From Edaphobacter flagellatus (GTDB lineage Bacteria > Acidobacteriota > Terriglobia > Terriglobales > Acidobacteriaceae), in contig NZ_CP073697.1 of assembly GCF_025264665.1 (NCBI RefSeq), forward strand, positions 3,267,501 to 3,331,500: a DNA stretch of 64,000 nt, written 5' to 3'. The notes beneath the pieces are model-generated. The model saw only the letters and a program-made list of their open reading frames with translations. It did no database searches and had not been told where the DNA came from. Shown here piece after piece: positions 1 to 10,137 of the stretch. The first letter of the stretch is position 1; each line of letters opens with the position of its first letter. The position numbers and the translations under genes were made by a program.

Positions 1-2083
<2,083 letters not shown>

Positions 2084-2231
2084 TAGAATTTACTCTGCGC
2101 AGAAAGAACATTCGCGCTAGAGAAACTCAATACAAGCTTTGTAGTTATAAAGACTACGTAATACGCAAATTTGGTAAATGTCTGCTCAATCTATTCAGTT
2201 GTGAACGATCGCGCGAGCGAGTTCGACAATT

Positions 2232-2349
<118 letters not shown>

Positions 2350-2356
2350 TAATTTT

Positions 2357-2384
2357 GAAAGCCCCATCTTCGGATGGGGCTTTC
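2357..2384 (+). terminator. Rho-independent terminator of the rRNA operon
   Basis: A perfect 12-base-pair stem (gaaagccccatc / gatggggctttc) is closed by a ttcg tetraloop, starting 7 bases after the 5S gene. The stem ends in a run of T (tttctgtttctg). The UUCG-type loop and position make it the end of the ribosomal transcript; it could also stop the oppositely oriented gene whose stop codon is at 2473. Confidence 0.9.
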
Positions 2385-2472
2385 TGTTTCTGCAGGTATT
2401 GTTTTCTGCAAATCCTGCAGATGTCTCTTCGCATACATAAGTTTGCTGGATAGCTCGGAGTGCCAACCTTGT

Positions 2473-3174
2473 TTAGCGGTATTCGAGTTTGGGATACCAG
2501 TTTCCTCCGCGGCCATCTGGTGTCAGGTCGAAGACGCTCCACAGAGGATCTGGGTCCGGAGCTCCGCGCGGGTCCTGACCTGGATCCGCCATTTCACCAC
2601 TCGTTTCGCCAGACCAGAAGTGATAGATTTTGCCGTCGCGGCGTGTGAAGATGCTGAGTCCGGGAACGTCGCCGTCTTCGGCGCTGACGTAGGTGCGGGT
2701 ATAGTCGCCTGTTCCGTCGGAATACAGAGGAAGATAGCGCCAACCGCGTTCTTTTTTGAAGTCGAGAATGCGGTCAATCGGTGAGCGCGCTGTGACTGCG
2801 ATGGCGACGCGCTCGCGCAAGTTCTTTGCCATACCATCCCATGAGGTGAGCATGGCGGTGCACATGGGACAGGGGCGCTCGCGCTGCGGGCCGAACATCA
2901 TGCTGTAGATGACGAGCGACTGTTTATCGCCGAAGAGATCGGAGAATCGCACGGAGCCGTTTTCTCCTTCGAAGATGTAGTCCTCAGGAAGCTCTCCGCC
3001 AAGCGGCATGGCGCGGCGCATCTCGGCGACGCGTTCGATATGACGGCGAAGCTCGATCTCTTCGGCTAAAAGGGCGTTGCGTGCCTTGCGATATTCGGGA
3101 CTTTCGTTTGGAAAGTGCGCTCTATTTTTCGCCGCGAGTTCTGCAGCTGGAGTGAGCGGTGTGGAGCTGGCCAT
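2473..3174 (-). CDS. DUF899-family thioredoxin-like protein
   Basis: 233 residues. The sequence shows a DUF899-type thioredoxin-like fold: a strand-rich region at about 70-95, a CPMC cysteine pair at 102-105 placed where thioredoxins carry CxxC, and C-terminal GGNWYPKLEYR typical of the family. Family members are cytoplasmic and of uncertain substrate; a redox role is inferred from the paired cysteines. The start ATG at 3174 follows aaaggaga at 4 bases spacing. The gene points at the rRNA terminator and has no operon partner on its strand close enough to suggest a pathway. No signal peptide. Confidence 0.85.
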   Translation of the reverse strand: MASSTPLTPAAELAAKNRAHFPNESPEYRKARNALLAEEIELRRHIERVAEMRRAMPLGGELPEDYIFEGENGSVRFSDLFGDKQSLVIYSMMFGPQRERPCPMCTAMLTSWDGMAKNLRERVAIAVTARSPIDRILDFKKERGWRYLPLYSDGTGDYTRTYVSAEDGDVPGLSIFTRRDGKIYHFWSGETSGEMADPGQDPRGAPDPDPLWSVFDLTPDGRGGNWYPKLEYR

Positions 3175-3229
3175 CGAATCTCCTTTGTGTTGGATCGAGT
3201 CGTACCTGGCGGTTTTTGCGGGCGACGCT

Positions 3230-3751
3230 TTATTCGTTTGAGATGGTGTTTGGGGCCAATGCAGGTGCTCGGTTCGTCACAGATTCGTGAGGCAGTTGCG
3301 GTGGCGTATGCGGCGAAGCCAAAGCGGATTCGCTGGCGATTTCGAGTTCGGCGTAGGTCTTTGGCAGAGCGATGGTGAGGCCGTCGTTGGTGGTGGCGAC
3401 GGAGCGGACGAGATCCTGGGGGGCCGGCTTTGGAGGAAGATTGCGGAGGTTGGCTGAGGCGAGCTGAAGTCCGTAGAGGAGCGCGGAGGCGATGTTGGGG
3501 CGGAGCTGTCCGGTTGCGAGTTCATTGACGACGATGGAGATGGCGAGCTGGATGGATTCGGCGTCTTCAAGAGCGTGGAGCTTGACGTCATGCTGCGGAA
3601 CGAGGCCGCGCTCGGTGGTCCGGCTGAAGCGGTAGTTTTTGTGGCGTTCGTGAAGGCGGTCGTGGAAGAAGCAGTAGTTGCTGTATTCAAGTGCCGGAGA
3701 CTGGCATTGTGTTCCGTTGGTCTTGAGGTGCCGGCAGAGTGAGACTCGCAT
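3230..3751 (-). CDS. Small Cys/His-motif protein of unknown function (acidobacterial family)
   Basis: 173 residues. The N-terminus holds a compact putative metal-binding motif, C6-x-H8, C16, C27-x-x-H30 (CRHLKTNGTQC ... YCFFH), followed by RLHERHKNY, a charged helical middle region and a proline/alanine-rich tail. I know this arrangement as a recurring acidobacterial hypothetical protein, often in many copies per genome; no function is established. The start at 3751 has taggaga 8 bases upstream. It lies 55 bases before the DUF899 gene on the same strand, so co-transcription is possible. A nucleic-acid-binding role for the Cys/His knuckle would be a guess. Confidence 0.75.
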   Translation of the reverse strand: MRVSLCRHLKTNGTQCQSPALEYSNYCFFHDRLHERHKNYRFSRTTERGLVPQHDVKLHALEDAESIQLAISIVVNELATGQLRPNIASALLYGLQLASANLRNLPPKPAPQDLVRSVATTNDGLTIALPKTYAELEIASESALASPHTPPQLPHESVTNRAPALAPNTISNE

Positions 3752-3768
3752 GTGTCGTTTCTCCTAAT

Positions 3769-3786
3769 GGCCCCCCCCCGGGGGCC
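3769..3786. repeat. GC palindrome with C9 homopolymer upstream of 3751 gene
   Basis: The run ggccccccccc followed by gggggcc can fold on itself and includes nine or more consecutive C. It sits 18-35 bases upstream of the start codon at 3751, in its leader or promoter. The rest of the gene-free stretch 3752-4101 is AT-rich around 3790-3880, then holds the hairpin at 3886-3919, with no further gene visible. Such homopolymers can slip in length; no phase-variable role is shown here. Confidence 0.55.
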
Positions 3787-3885
3787 TTTTCTTGTAAACC
3801 TTTTTGTTGCAGTCGTTTATACGATTTGCACAGGATAAAATATTGAATGCAGGTGGTTTACGGGTAAAAATATTGATTCCAAAAG

Positions 3886-3919
3886 AGAAAGCCCCGGATG
3901 GGATGTCCCGGGGCTTTCT
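3886..3919 (-). terminator. Hairpin with 12-bp stem, probable terminator of the 4482-4102 gene
   Basis: Arms agaaagccccgg (3886-3897) and ccggggctttct (3908-3919) pair perfectly around a 10-base loop. Read on the minus strand the stem is followed by ctttt, a short U-tract. It lies about 180 bases beyond the stop codon of the alkyltransferase-like gene, so it is a plausible but distant terminator. Its stem sequence nearly repeats that of the rRNA terminator (aaagcccc). Confidence 0.6.
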
Positions 3920-4101
3920 GTGAGCTGATTTAAGTGTAACGAAGCGGGGGAAACTAATCGGCAGATTTTTGAAGGTTTATTTGCTTTGGAATGAGGGAGT
4001 TGCAATTTTAGGGGGCTTGACAGGTTTTCGCTATGGCCGGCGGTGTGGGGCCATCGGTCCTCTCTGACCCTCCCCCAACACGCGAGCAGCGTTGCGGGGA
4101 T

Positions 4102-4482
4102 TTAGGGTAGTGCTTCCCAACTGCGCAGCTGGTGTTCGTAGAGAGTCATGTTGACGCGTTTGCCGCGGAAGCGAACACCTTCCATCTGCAGTCGTAATCT
4201 CTGCTCTGCTGCTGCTTCGCCGCGCAGTTTGATCTCGCCATTTGCTCCGACGATGCGTTGCCAGGGGAGTCCATGGAGGGGTTCGGTGCGGAGGAGGCGT
4301 GCGACGGCTCGATGGTAGAGCGGATAGCCAGCGGCTGCGGCGACCTTGCCGTAGGTGGAGACCTTCCCTTTGGGGACGGAGCGGATGATGCGGCGGAAGG
4401 CATCATCGCGGGACTCGTTTTTGCGGAGAACGTCTTTGAGGATGCGGCGTTTGAGATCCTGCGGGATGGGGCCGGGGCGCAT
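4102..4482 (-). CDS. atl: Alkyltransferase-like DNA-binding protein (ATL, MGMT family without the acceptor Cys)
   Basis: 126 residues forming only the DNA-binding C-terminal half of O6-alkylguanine transferases: the helix-turn-helix region VPKGKVSTYGKVAAAAG at 37-53, the HRAVARLLR recognition helix near 57-65, and LPWQRIVGANGEIKLRG. The active-site PCHRV of true transferases reads PWQRIV, so the acceptor cysteine is replaced by W74, as in characterised ATLs. Such proteins bind O6-alkylguanine, flip it out and hand the lesion to nucleotide excision repair; they cannot remove the alkyl group. Start at 4482 gives a natural length. It is transcribed divergently from exbD. No full-length MGMT is in the window. 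Confidence 0.9.
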   Translation of the reverse strand: MRPGPIPQDLKRRILKDVLRKNESRDDAFRRIIRSVPKGKVSTYGKVAAAAGYPLYHRAVARLLRTEPLHGLPWQRIVGANGEIKLRGEAAAEQRLRLQMEGVRFRGKRVNMTLYEHQLRSWEALP

Positions 4483-4624
4483 GAAGGGAATGTATCAAGT
4501 TTTGCAGAGCTCCCTTATGCGTGGGAGCCCTGCATTGGTTTAAGGGCCTGTCCTCTTCGTGAGGTGCGCGTTCGGGAACCTTGTGTTGGAGAGTGGTGTC
4601 AAAAAGCTCATAAGAGGTGAGCGC

Positions 4625-5059
4625 ATGGGCATGACATCGGATGGGAGCAGAGGATTGAGCTCGGAGATCAACGTAACTCCTCTGATTGATGTGCTTCTTG
4701 TACTGCTGATTATCTTCATGGTCATACAGCCTGAGACGACGCAGGGGCTGGATGCCCTGGTTCCTCAGCCGCCGAAGGCTCCTGAGAAAGCGCAGACGAC
4801 GCCGGATGCGATTGTTGTTCAGATTGCTGCCGATGGCATGCATGGCGCGACGTACAGGATCAATGAGACCGCCTTCGATAAGGCGGCGATTGAGCCGAAG
4901 CTAGCGGAGATATTTGCGAATCGCGGTGACAAGGTAATGTTCATTAAGGGTGATGCGGATTTAGATTTTTCGGCGGTGGCTGAGGTGATCGACGATGCAC
5001 ATCGGGCGGGTGTGAACAACATTGGGATTATGACGCCCGGGCTGACATCTTCTCGTTGA
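4625..5059 (+). CDS. exbD: ExbD/TolR-family biopolymer transport protein
   Basis: 144 residues from the ATG at 4625, chosen because aagaggtg lies 6 bases upstream and homologues begin just before the GLSSEINVTPLIDVLLVLLIIFM segment. That segment is the single membrane helix; D22 is the conserved intramembrane aspartate that carries protons in ExbD. The rest is a periplasmic domain ending in GVNNIGIMTP. ExbD normally works with ExbB and TonB to energise outer-membrane receptors such as the three in this window, but no exbB or motA-like gene adjoins it, so its partner must be encoded elsewhere. It is convergent with the sulfatase gene. Confidence 0.93.
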   Translation: MGMTSDGSRGLSSEINVTPLIDVLLVLLIIFMVIQPETTQGLDALVPQPPKAPEKAQTTPDAIVVQIAADGMHGATYRINETAFDKAAIEPKLAEIFANRGDKVMFIKGDADLDFSAVAEVIDDAHRAGVNNIGIMTPGLTSSR

Positions 5060-5087
5060 GTGAGATGTTGTGCCGGTACGGGAGGAA

Positions 5088-5131
5088 TGCGGGGGTTCCT
5101 CGGTTCGCTGCGCTCACTCGGAATGACACTT
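5088..5131 (+). repeat. Dispersed intergenic repeat, copy 1
   Basis: The stretch beginning tgcgggggttcctcgg and ending ctcggaatgacactt closely matches the copy at 21613-21659 in the same orientation. Both lie between genes. The ends suggest a short REP-like element with an internal GC-rich hairpin (ctgcgctcac). It lies between the convergent exbD and sulfatase genes, where such elements often sit. Confidence 0.6.
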
Positions 5132-5172
5132 CTTTTTGGAAATACCCCATTTTGTATGGGAGGTTTGCTGGC

Positions 5173-6690
5173 TTAGGTTTTTAGAGCGGCGAGCCAGGGG
5201 CTGGCGGGTGTGGCCAGGGGTTGCTGGTCGAGGTGCAGGCCGTCGTGTTGGGGTGTGGTGTAGGTTGCGAAGTACTGGCTGAGCTGTGCGGCGAGCGATT
5301 CGGTGATGGCAGCGTATTGCGACTGGCTGTAGAGGCTGATGGTTTCGCGTGGGTCGGCCTTGAGATCGTAGAGCTCGTTGGGGAAGGTGACGCCCTGGTA
5401 GGGGTAGCGGAGGATGAGTTTGTAGCCTCGGCTGCGGATCATGCGGGCATTGCCGTACTCGCAGATGACTGTGTCGTCTTCGCGCATGGGTGCGGTGGAT
5501 GGCTGGCCGCGCAGGTGAGCCAGATAGGAGCGGCCGGGAGAGTTGATCTTCTGCGCCTGTTGGGGTGATGGTGTGGCCTGCGCGGCTTCGAGCAGCGTGG
5601 CGAAGAGGTCGCAGTGATTGACGGGGAGGTCGGAGGTTAGATTCTGCGTGATTCCTCCGCGGGGCCAGGAGATGGCGCAGGGGATACGGATGGATTCGTC
5701 GAGGAAGTTTTGCGGGGTGGTGGCGTTGCCTTTCTCCCACATGCCGTGATGGCCTGCGTTGAGGCCGTGGTCGCCGGTGTAGACGATGAGTGTGTTGTCG
5801 AGCTGGTGGATGGATTGGAGATGGTCGAGGACGCGGCCGATCTCGCGGTCGATGGTGGTGGCTGCGGCGTAGTACTGCTGGTGCTTCGCGCGTTCGGCTG
5901 CGGCATCGGCGGTGACAGGGAGGAGCGGCTTGCCGTGGACGTTTGCGAAGGGCTCGCGGGGTATGTCGCGGAAAGTGGCGTCACGGTAGAGGGCGACGAT
6001 CTCGTCGGGCATTTGTGTGTGGGGGGAGTGGGTGTCGGTATAACCGACGAAGAGGAAGAAGGGTTTCTGTGCCGTGGATTTGGTTTCGTAGTGGGTGTGA
6101 AGGAAGCGCAGCGCCTGGTCGGTGAGCAGAGGTGACTGGAGGCCATCGGGGGTGACGAGCGTGCCGTTGTCGGAGAACTGCTGCTTGCCGGTGTGCGGAT
6201 ACTGGTTGACCCAGTAGGAGAACCAGAAATCGAAGCCAGGATGCGGCGTACGCTCGTGGCCGCAGTGCCACTTGCCGACGAGGCCGGTGTGGTATCCGGC
6301 ATCGTGGAGAAGTTGCGAGATGAGGGTCTGGTCCTCGAGCCAGGGGAAGGCGTAGGCCTGTTTCGATTCTTCGATCCAGTCGTGAATGCCGTGCTGCGAG
6401 GGCATGCGTCCGGTGAAGAAGCTGGCGCGTGCGGGTGAGCAGACGGGGCTGGTGGTGAAGGCATTGTCCATGCGCACCCCGTTGCGTGCGATGCGGGACA
6501 TATTGGGAGTGTGGACTTCGGAGTTCCCATAGGCCTGCTGCAGCCACTGGCCATGATCGTCGGTGAGGAAGACGAGGATGTTGGGGCGTTCTGCGAGGTG
6601 TTGCGGGGTGGCGGCTTCAGCAGGGTGGGTTGTGATCGCAGAGGTGGCGGTGAGGGCTCCGAGCGATTTCAGCAGGTCTCTGCGCTTCAA
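5173..6690 (-). CDS. Tat-exported sulfatase (formylglycine-dependent)
   Basis: 505 residues. The N-terminus MKRRDLLKSLGALTATSA is a twin-arginine signal peptide. The mature part starts with RPNILVFLTDDHGQ, where D44 and D45 are calcium ligands, and continues with the sulfatase signature CSPARASFFTGR at 84-95; C84 in CxPxR is the residue converted to formylglycine. VYTGDHGLNAGHHG later supplies further metal and substrate residues. It hydrolyses sulfate esters outside the cytoplasm, most likely from a polysaccharide or glycosaminoglycan; the specific substrate cannot be read. The start codon is TTG with cggag 9 bases before it. No formylglycine-generating enzyme is nearby, so it must be supplied in trans. 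Confidence 0.92.
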   Translation of the reverse strand: MKRRDLLKSLGALTATSAITTHPAEAATPQHLAERPNILVFLTDDHGQWLQQAYGNSEVHTPNMSRIARNGVRMDNAFTTSPVCSPARASFFTGRMPSQHGIHDWIEESKQAYAFPWLEDQTLISQLLHDAGYHTGLVGKWHCGHERTPHPGFDFWFSYWVNQYPHTGKQQFSDNGTLVTPDGLQSPLLTDQALRFLHTHYETKSTAQKPFFLFVGYTDTHSPHTQMPDEIVALYRDATFRDIPREPFANVHGKPLLPVTADAAAERAKHQQYYAAATTIDREIGRVLDHLQSIHQLDNTLIVYTGDHGLNAGHHGMWEKGNATTPQNFLDESIRIPCAISWPRGGITQNLTSDLPVNHCDLFATLLEAAQATPSPQQAQKINSPGRSYLAHLRGQPSTAPMREDDTVICEYGNARMIRSRGYKLILRYPYQGVTFPNELYDLKADPRETISLYSQSQYAAITESLAAQLSQYFATYTTPQHDGLHLDQQPLATPASPWLAALKT

Positions 6691-6766
6691 CGTGTGTGGC
6701 TCCGATCCGAAGAACTGTTCGAAGCCATCATAGTCAAAAGGAAGGTATAGGTGACGGTGGTGCAGT

Positions 6767-6793
6767 GAACTCCATCGGAGCCTGGTGGAGTTC
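6767..6793 (+). other. Hairpin with T-rich tail, function unclear
   Basis: Arms gaactcca (6767-6774) and tggagttc (6786-6793) are perfectly complementary, and catatttttggg follows on the plus strand. It has terminator form for plus-strand transcription, yet no plus-strand gene ends here. It may stop antisense transcripts or act on the leader of the sulfatase gene. Confidence 0.45.
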
Positions 6794-6871
6794 CATATTT
6801 TTGGGCCAGTATCGCGATCTCGAGGGCTTCGCTTGAAGCGAGGCGCTTTTAAGCGAGGCGAGGACGGCGGA

Positions 6872-6914
6872 CCAGCCTCCGCCGATGGACTGGAAGAACT
6901 GCGGCGGAGGCTGG
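6872..6914 (-). terminator. 12-bp stem hairpin directly after the ECF operon
   Basis: Arms ccagcctccgcc (6872-6883) and ggcggaggctgg (6903-6914) are perfectly complementary around a 19-base loop. The hairpin begins 8 bases after the stop codon of the last gene of the sigma-factor operon read on the minus strand. There is no T-tract, so it may be a stabilising 3' structure or a factor-dependent end rather than an intrinsic terminator. Confidence 0.6.
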
Positions 6915-6921
6915 AGATGGC

Positions 6922-8892
6922 TTAGTGGTGGATGGCCGCGTCGCGTTGAGCGGCGGCTTGTTTGATCATGGCTTCGGCTTGAGCGAGGCGAGCTTTGATC
7001 TCTGCGTCGGTGAGGGCATGGCCGCTGGGGCTGCGGGCGTCCTTCGATCCATCCGCGTTGATGCGAATGCTGGTGCCGTCCCTGCCGACGTAGATCTTGG
7101 AGCCGTCGGCGTTGCTGGTGTACTGCGTGCCATCGGGGCCGGAGTAGATCTTCGTGCCGTCGGCATTGGTGGTCAGGCGGGTTCCTTTGTTGGCGTAGAC
7201 GGACGATCCATCGACGTTGGTGGTGATGCGGAGTCCGCTCTTGTCGATGATGACTGCGGAGCCGTCGGCGCTGGTGATGTTGACGCCCTCTTTGCCGATG
7301 TTGACGGAGTCGCCACCGTCTCGCATGGAGATTTTGGGTGGTGGTGGCGGCGGAGTCGGAGGCAGAGGAGCGACGGCGGCCTTCTTGATGCTGACGTCCT
7401 GCTGCGTGGTGTTGATGCGGACGAGCGGGCCGCCTTTGCCGACGGTGCCGGAGTAGGATTTGCGGTTGGAGTTGTCGCTGCTCTGCTCTTCGAGTCCGAA
7501 GTCGTTTTCGAGGTCGCCGTTGGTGGTTTCGGCCTGGACGGTGAACCCGGCTTTTTCAGGTAGCGTGACGCTGACGGAGCCGTTGCGGTTTTCGACGGAA
7601 ATGTTGCCGATCGGAGGAGCGCTGGTGACGTCGACGGAGCCGTTGCGGTTGGTAACGGAGACGTCGCCTGCGACGCGATCGAGGGTGATGTTGCGATTGC
7701 GCGTGGTGAGCGTCAGGGGCCCGACGAGCTGGTCGGCCTGAAGGTCGGCGTTGGGGCTGATCTCGACCTCGCCGTCGAGGCGGGCGAAGCGCAGCTCGGT
7801 ACGGCTGGTGTGGAAGCGAATATTGCCGGTGATGTGCTGGAGGTGCGTGGTGCCGAAGAACTCGCCGTCGATGTTGGCGGGGCCGGTGATCTCGGAGAAG
7901 GAGACATCGCGGGCGCGGCCCTGAACGGTGACGGGGCCGGTGACCGAATGCGAGGAGAAGGACGAGTCTCCGTTGTTGATGCGAGTGAGGACCGGGCCGG
8001 TGATGCCGGTGATGGTGACATCGCCGTGGTTGGCGGTGACGTTGACGGGTCCCTTGATGGAGGCGACGTGGACGTCTCCCCGGTTGGAGAAGACGGTGGA
8101 GGCGACGGTGGCCGGGACGGTGATGGTGACGTCGGCGCGGCTGCCCTCGATGGAGGGAAGCGTGATTTTAACGGTGTCGTCGAGCGTCTCGATTTTGGGG
8201 CTGAGCTGCTGGGCGCGGGAGTCGGCCTCGGAGTCGGAGCGGGTATAGACCTGCTTATGGATGTCGATGTGGACCTGATTATCGTCGCTGGTGCCGGCGA
8301 TGGAGATATCACCGCGCGGATTGTCGACGGTTATGCTGTGATTGGCGGGCAGGGCCTGAACCAAGGTCTGATCGCTCTCGTGTTTGTCGCCGAGGAACTG
8401 GTCCATGTTGTCGGGATCGATAGCGAAGTTGCGGCCCCAGACTCCGTTGTGGAAGCCGTTGAAGGCAGCGCCGACGATGCCGAAGAGGATGAGGAGGAAG
8501 AAGACACCTCCACCAAGCGAACGGCGGCGGAACTGGGGATCATCGGCGTGGGCATAGCGGTCCCATCCCCACTCGAGCAGCATGATGATACCGGCGGAGA
8601 TGAGGACGGCGGGCCACCAGCGGGAGTACCAGCTCCAGAAGTACATGGAGGAGATGCGACCGGTCTGGATGAGCAGGAAGACGACGCCGACGGCGATCAG
8701 CAGCAGAGGGCCGACGATCGAGGTACGGCGGGAGCCACGTGCCTGGGCGCGGTAGGCGGCCTGTTGCGCGCGGTAGTAGTCACGCTGCATACGGGCCTGC
8801 TCCCTGAGGACGCGGCGCTGGTAGCGCCAGTCGCCCTGGGGCGGAGGATACTGGCCGGGAGGTGGCGGATACGGTGGTGGTTGGCTTGCCAT
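6922..8892 (-). CDS. Membrane-anchored DUF4097/adhesin-like envelope protein with C-terminal NADG repeats
   Basis: 656 residues in distinct parts: a proline/tyrosine-rich N-terminus (1-25), a basic helical stretch, three hydrophobic helices at about 58-76, 90-106 and 127-145 resembling the LiaI/LiaF membrane region, then a long beta-strand domain (about 185-500) with repeated GDISI, NRNGSV and GDV motifs characteristic of DUF4097 right-handed beta proteins. A proline run (LPPTPPPPPPK) links this to four 17-18-residue repeats built on T-x-N-x-DG-x-K (about 553-623) and a helical tail. Such proteins are linked to cell-envelope stress. It is the last gene of the ECF operon, 6 bases after the previous one, so likely a target of that sigma factor. 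Exact molecular role unknown. Confidence 0.85.
   Translation of the reverse strand: MASQPPPYPPPPGQYPPPQGDWRYQRRVLREQARMQRDYYRAQQAAYRAQARGSRRTSIVGPLLLIAVGVVFLLIQTGRISSMYFWSWYSRWWPAVLISAGIIMLLEWGWDRYAHADDPQFRRRSLGGGVFFLLILFGIVGAAFNGFHNGVWGRNFAIDPDNMDQFLGDKHESDQTLVQALPANHSITVDNPRGDISIAGTSDDNQVHIDIHKQVYTRSDSEADSRAQQLSPKIETLDDTVKITLPSIEGSRADVTITVPATVASTVFSNRGDVHVASIKGPVNVTANHGDVTITGITGPVLTRINNGDSSFSSHSVTGPVTVQGRARDVSFSEITGPANIDGEFFGTTHLQHITGNIRFHTSRTELRFARLDGEVEISPNADLQADQLVGPLTLTTRNRNITLDRVAGDVSVTNRNGSVDVTSAPPIGNISVENRNGSVSVTLPEKAGFTVQAETTNGDLENDFGLEEQSSDNSNRKSYSGTVGKGGPLVRINTTQQDVSIKKAAVAPLPPTPPPPPPKISMRDGGDSVNIGKEGVNITSADGSAVIIDKSGLRITTNVDGSSVYANKGTRLTTNADGTKIYSGPDGTQYTSNADGSKIYVGRDGTSIRINADGSKDARSPSGHALTDAEIKARLAQAEAMIKQAAAQRDAAIHH
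7024..7236 (-). repeat. Tandem protein repeats (about 18 residues each) in the DUF4097 protein
   Basis: Four consecutive units align: GLRITTNVDGSSVYANK, GTRLTTNADGTKIYSGPD, GTQYTSNADGSKIYVGRD and GTSIRINADGSKDARSPS. The underlying DNA has diverged, so the similarity is maintained at protein level. The pattern resembles calcium-binding or beta-roll repeats but lacks a strict GGxGxD signature. Confidence 0.7.
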
Positions 8893-8898
8893 GGCTGT

Positions 8899-10137
8899 CT
8901 AGCGCCCTTCCTGATTGAACGGATTCGGAGTCTCGTCCTGCTGGGCAGGTGGGACGACGGAGGTTGTGGAAGAGCTGGCAGCGGGCGGGGCCTGATAGGG
9001 CGGCGGCGGATAGTAAGCCGGAGCGGAGGAGGAGGCGAAGGCTGTGCGCTCAACGAGGATCAAAACGCCGGCGACGATGATGAACAGAGGCCAGCTATGT
9101 CCCCAGGAGAGGATGTGGAGGTTAGAGAGCAGGAACATGATGCCGACGAGGATGATCCAGACGGAGCCGCGCATGGCGCTGGCGAGACGCATGCGGTAGT
9201 AGGGGGTGCCGTCGTCGCCGAGGGGGCCTGTAGCGGTCATGCGGTTGTAGAAGATCCAGACACCGAGCCCGATAAGGAAGGACGGAAAGAGGATCTGCAT
9301 GGGAAGCACACGGAAGATGCCGGAGTTTCCGACGAGGAAGAATATGCCGAGGCCGATGAGCCACATGGCTCCGACGGGGAAACGATTGCGGGGGACAAAG
9401 GGAGGAGCACTGTTCGGGTCGAAGGCCGGAGGCGTGCTCACGTATGGATTCGAGGCCGGGGGAACGTAATTGGCCCAGGGGGTTTCCCATGGCTGCTGTG
9501 GGGGAACTCCCACGACAGGAGGCGTGTTCGGGTCGGCCGGAGGAGGCGCATAGGCAGCGACCGGAGCCGTGTATGGGGTCGACGATCCAGCGCCCCATGA
9601 CTTACCGAAGCCGAGGCGCTCACCGATATCGTTGAATCCGAATGGGTTGGGTAGCGGCAGACCGTCGCGGCGGGCGACTGCTGTCTGGTAGGCGTCGAAG
9701 ACCTGATAGAAGATCCAGCCCGCTACGAAGAGGCCGAAGACGTCATGGTGATCGGTCAGCGAGACGAGGACGGCAAAGATGATGAGGTGAACGATGCCTT
9801 TGGCGTACTGCTGGTTGTACATCGCGCCGACGCCGGGGATGAAGCCAAGCAGGGCGGCGAGGCCGGGATTGGAGGAGCCGGGGGATGGGGGGACCGCTCC
9901 GCTGGGCGGAGGCGGATAGCTGCCGTTGAGGTCAGGATAGGCGTAGCTGTTGCCGAAGTTCGCGGAGGCAGACGGGCCTGCGCCAGCAGACGGTGGCGCG
10001 CCGGAGAGTTTAGAGGCGAGGCAGGGCTCGCAGAAGACAGCCGTGCCTACGATACGGGTGCACTCCGGGCAGAGTGCCTTGCCGCAGTTCTGGCAGAAGG
10101 CGGTTCGTTCCCGCTCTGGATGGTTGGCGCAGTTCAT
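8899..10137 (-). CDS. B-box zinc-finger protein with multiple membrane helices
   Basis: 412 residues. The first 45 residues are a zinc-binding B-box-like module (CANHPERERTAFC, CGKALCPEC, FCEPC). A disordered Pro/Ser/Gly segment follows, then a hydrophobic block around 93-150 (LAALLGFIPGVGAMYNQQYAKG) like the TM2-type domain, a Pro-rich linker, and a C-terminal block with several helices resembling DUF5668/LiaI membrane domains. Its N-terminal ATG overlaps the stop of the anti-sigma gene by 4 bases (ATGA), and it ends 6 bases before the DUF4097 gene, so the three are translationally coupled. It is probably a membrane sensor or scaffold for the envelope response; this is inferred from context. 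Confidence 0.83.
   Translation of the reverse strand: MNCANHPERERTAFCQNCGKALCPECTRIVGTAVFCEPCLASKLSGAPPSAGAGPSASANFGNSYAYPDLNGSYPPPPSGAVPPSPGSSNPGLAALLGFIPGVGAMYNQQYAKGIVHLIIFAVLVSLTDHHDVFGLFVAGWIFYQVFDAYQTAVARRDGLPLPNPFGFNDIGERLGFGKSWGAGSSTPYTAPVAAYAPPPADPNTPPVVGVPPQQPWETPWANYVPPASNPYVSTPPAFDPNSAPPFVPRNRFPVGAMWLIGLGIFFLVGNSGIFRVLPMQILFPSFLIGLGVWIFYNRMTATGPLGDDGTPYYRMRLASAMRGSVWIILVGIMFLLSNLHILSWGHSWPLFIIVAGVLILVERTAFASSSAPAYYPPPPYQAPPAASSSTTSVVPPAQQDETPNPFNQEGR

Noticed and set aside
3817..4005. 62-codon minus-strand frame between genes
   Set aside because: It spans the hairpin at 3886-3919 and has no coding character.
7810..9600. Long plus-strand open frame opposite the DUF4097 and B-box genes
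   Set aside because: It is the antisense shadow of two well-supported minus-strand genes in GC-rich DNA, with acidic low-complexity translation and no family features.
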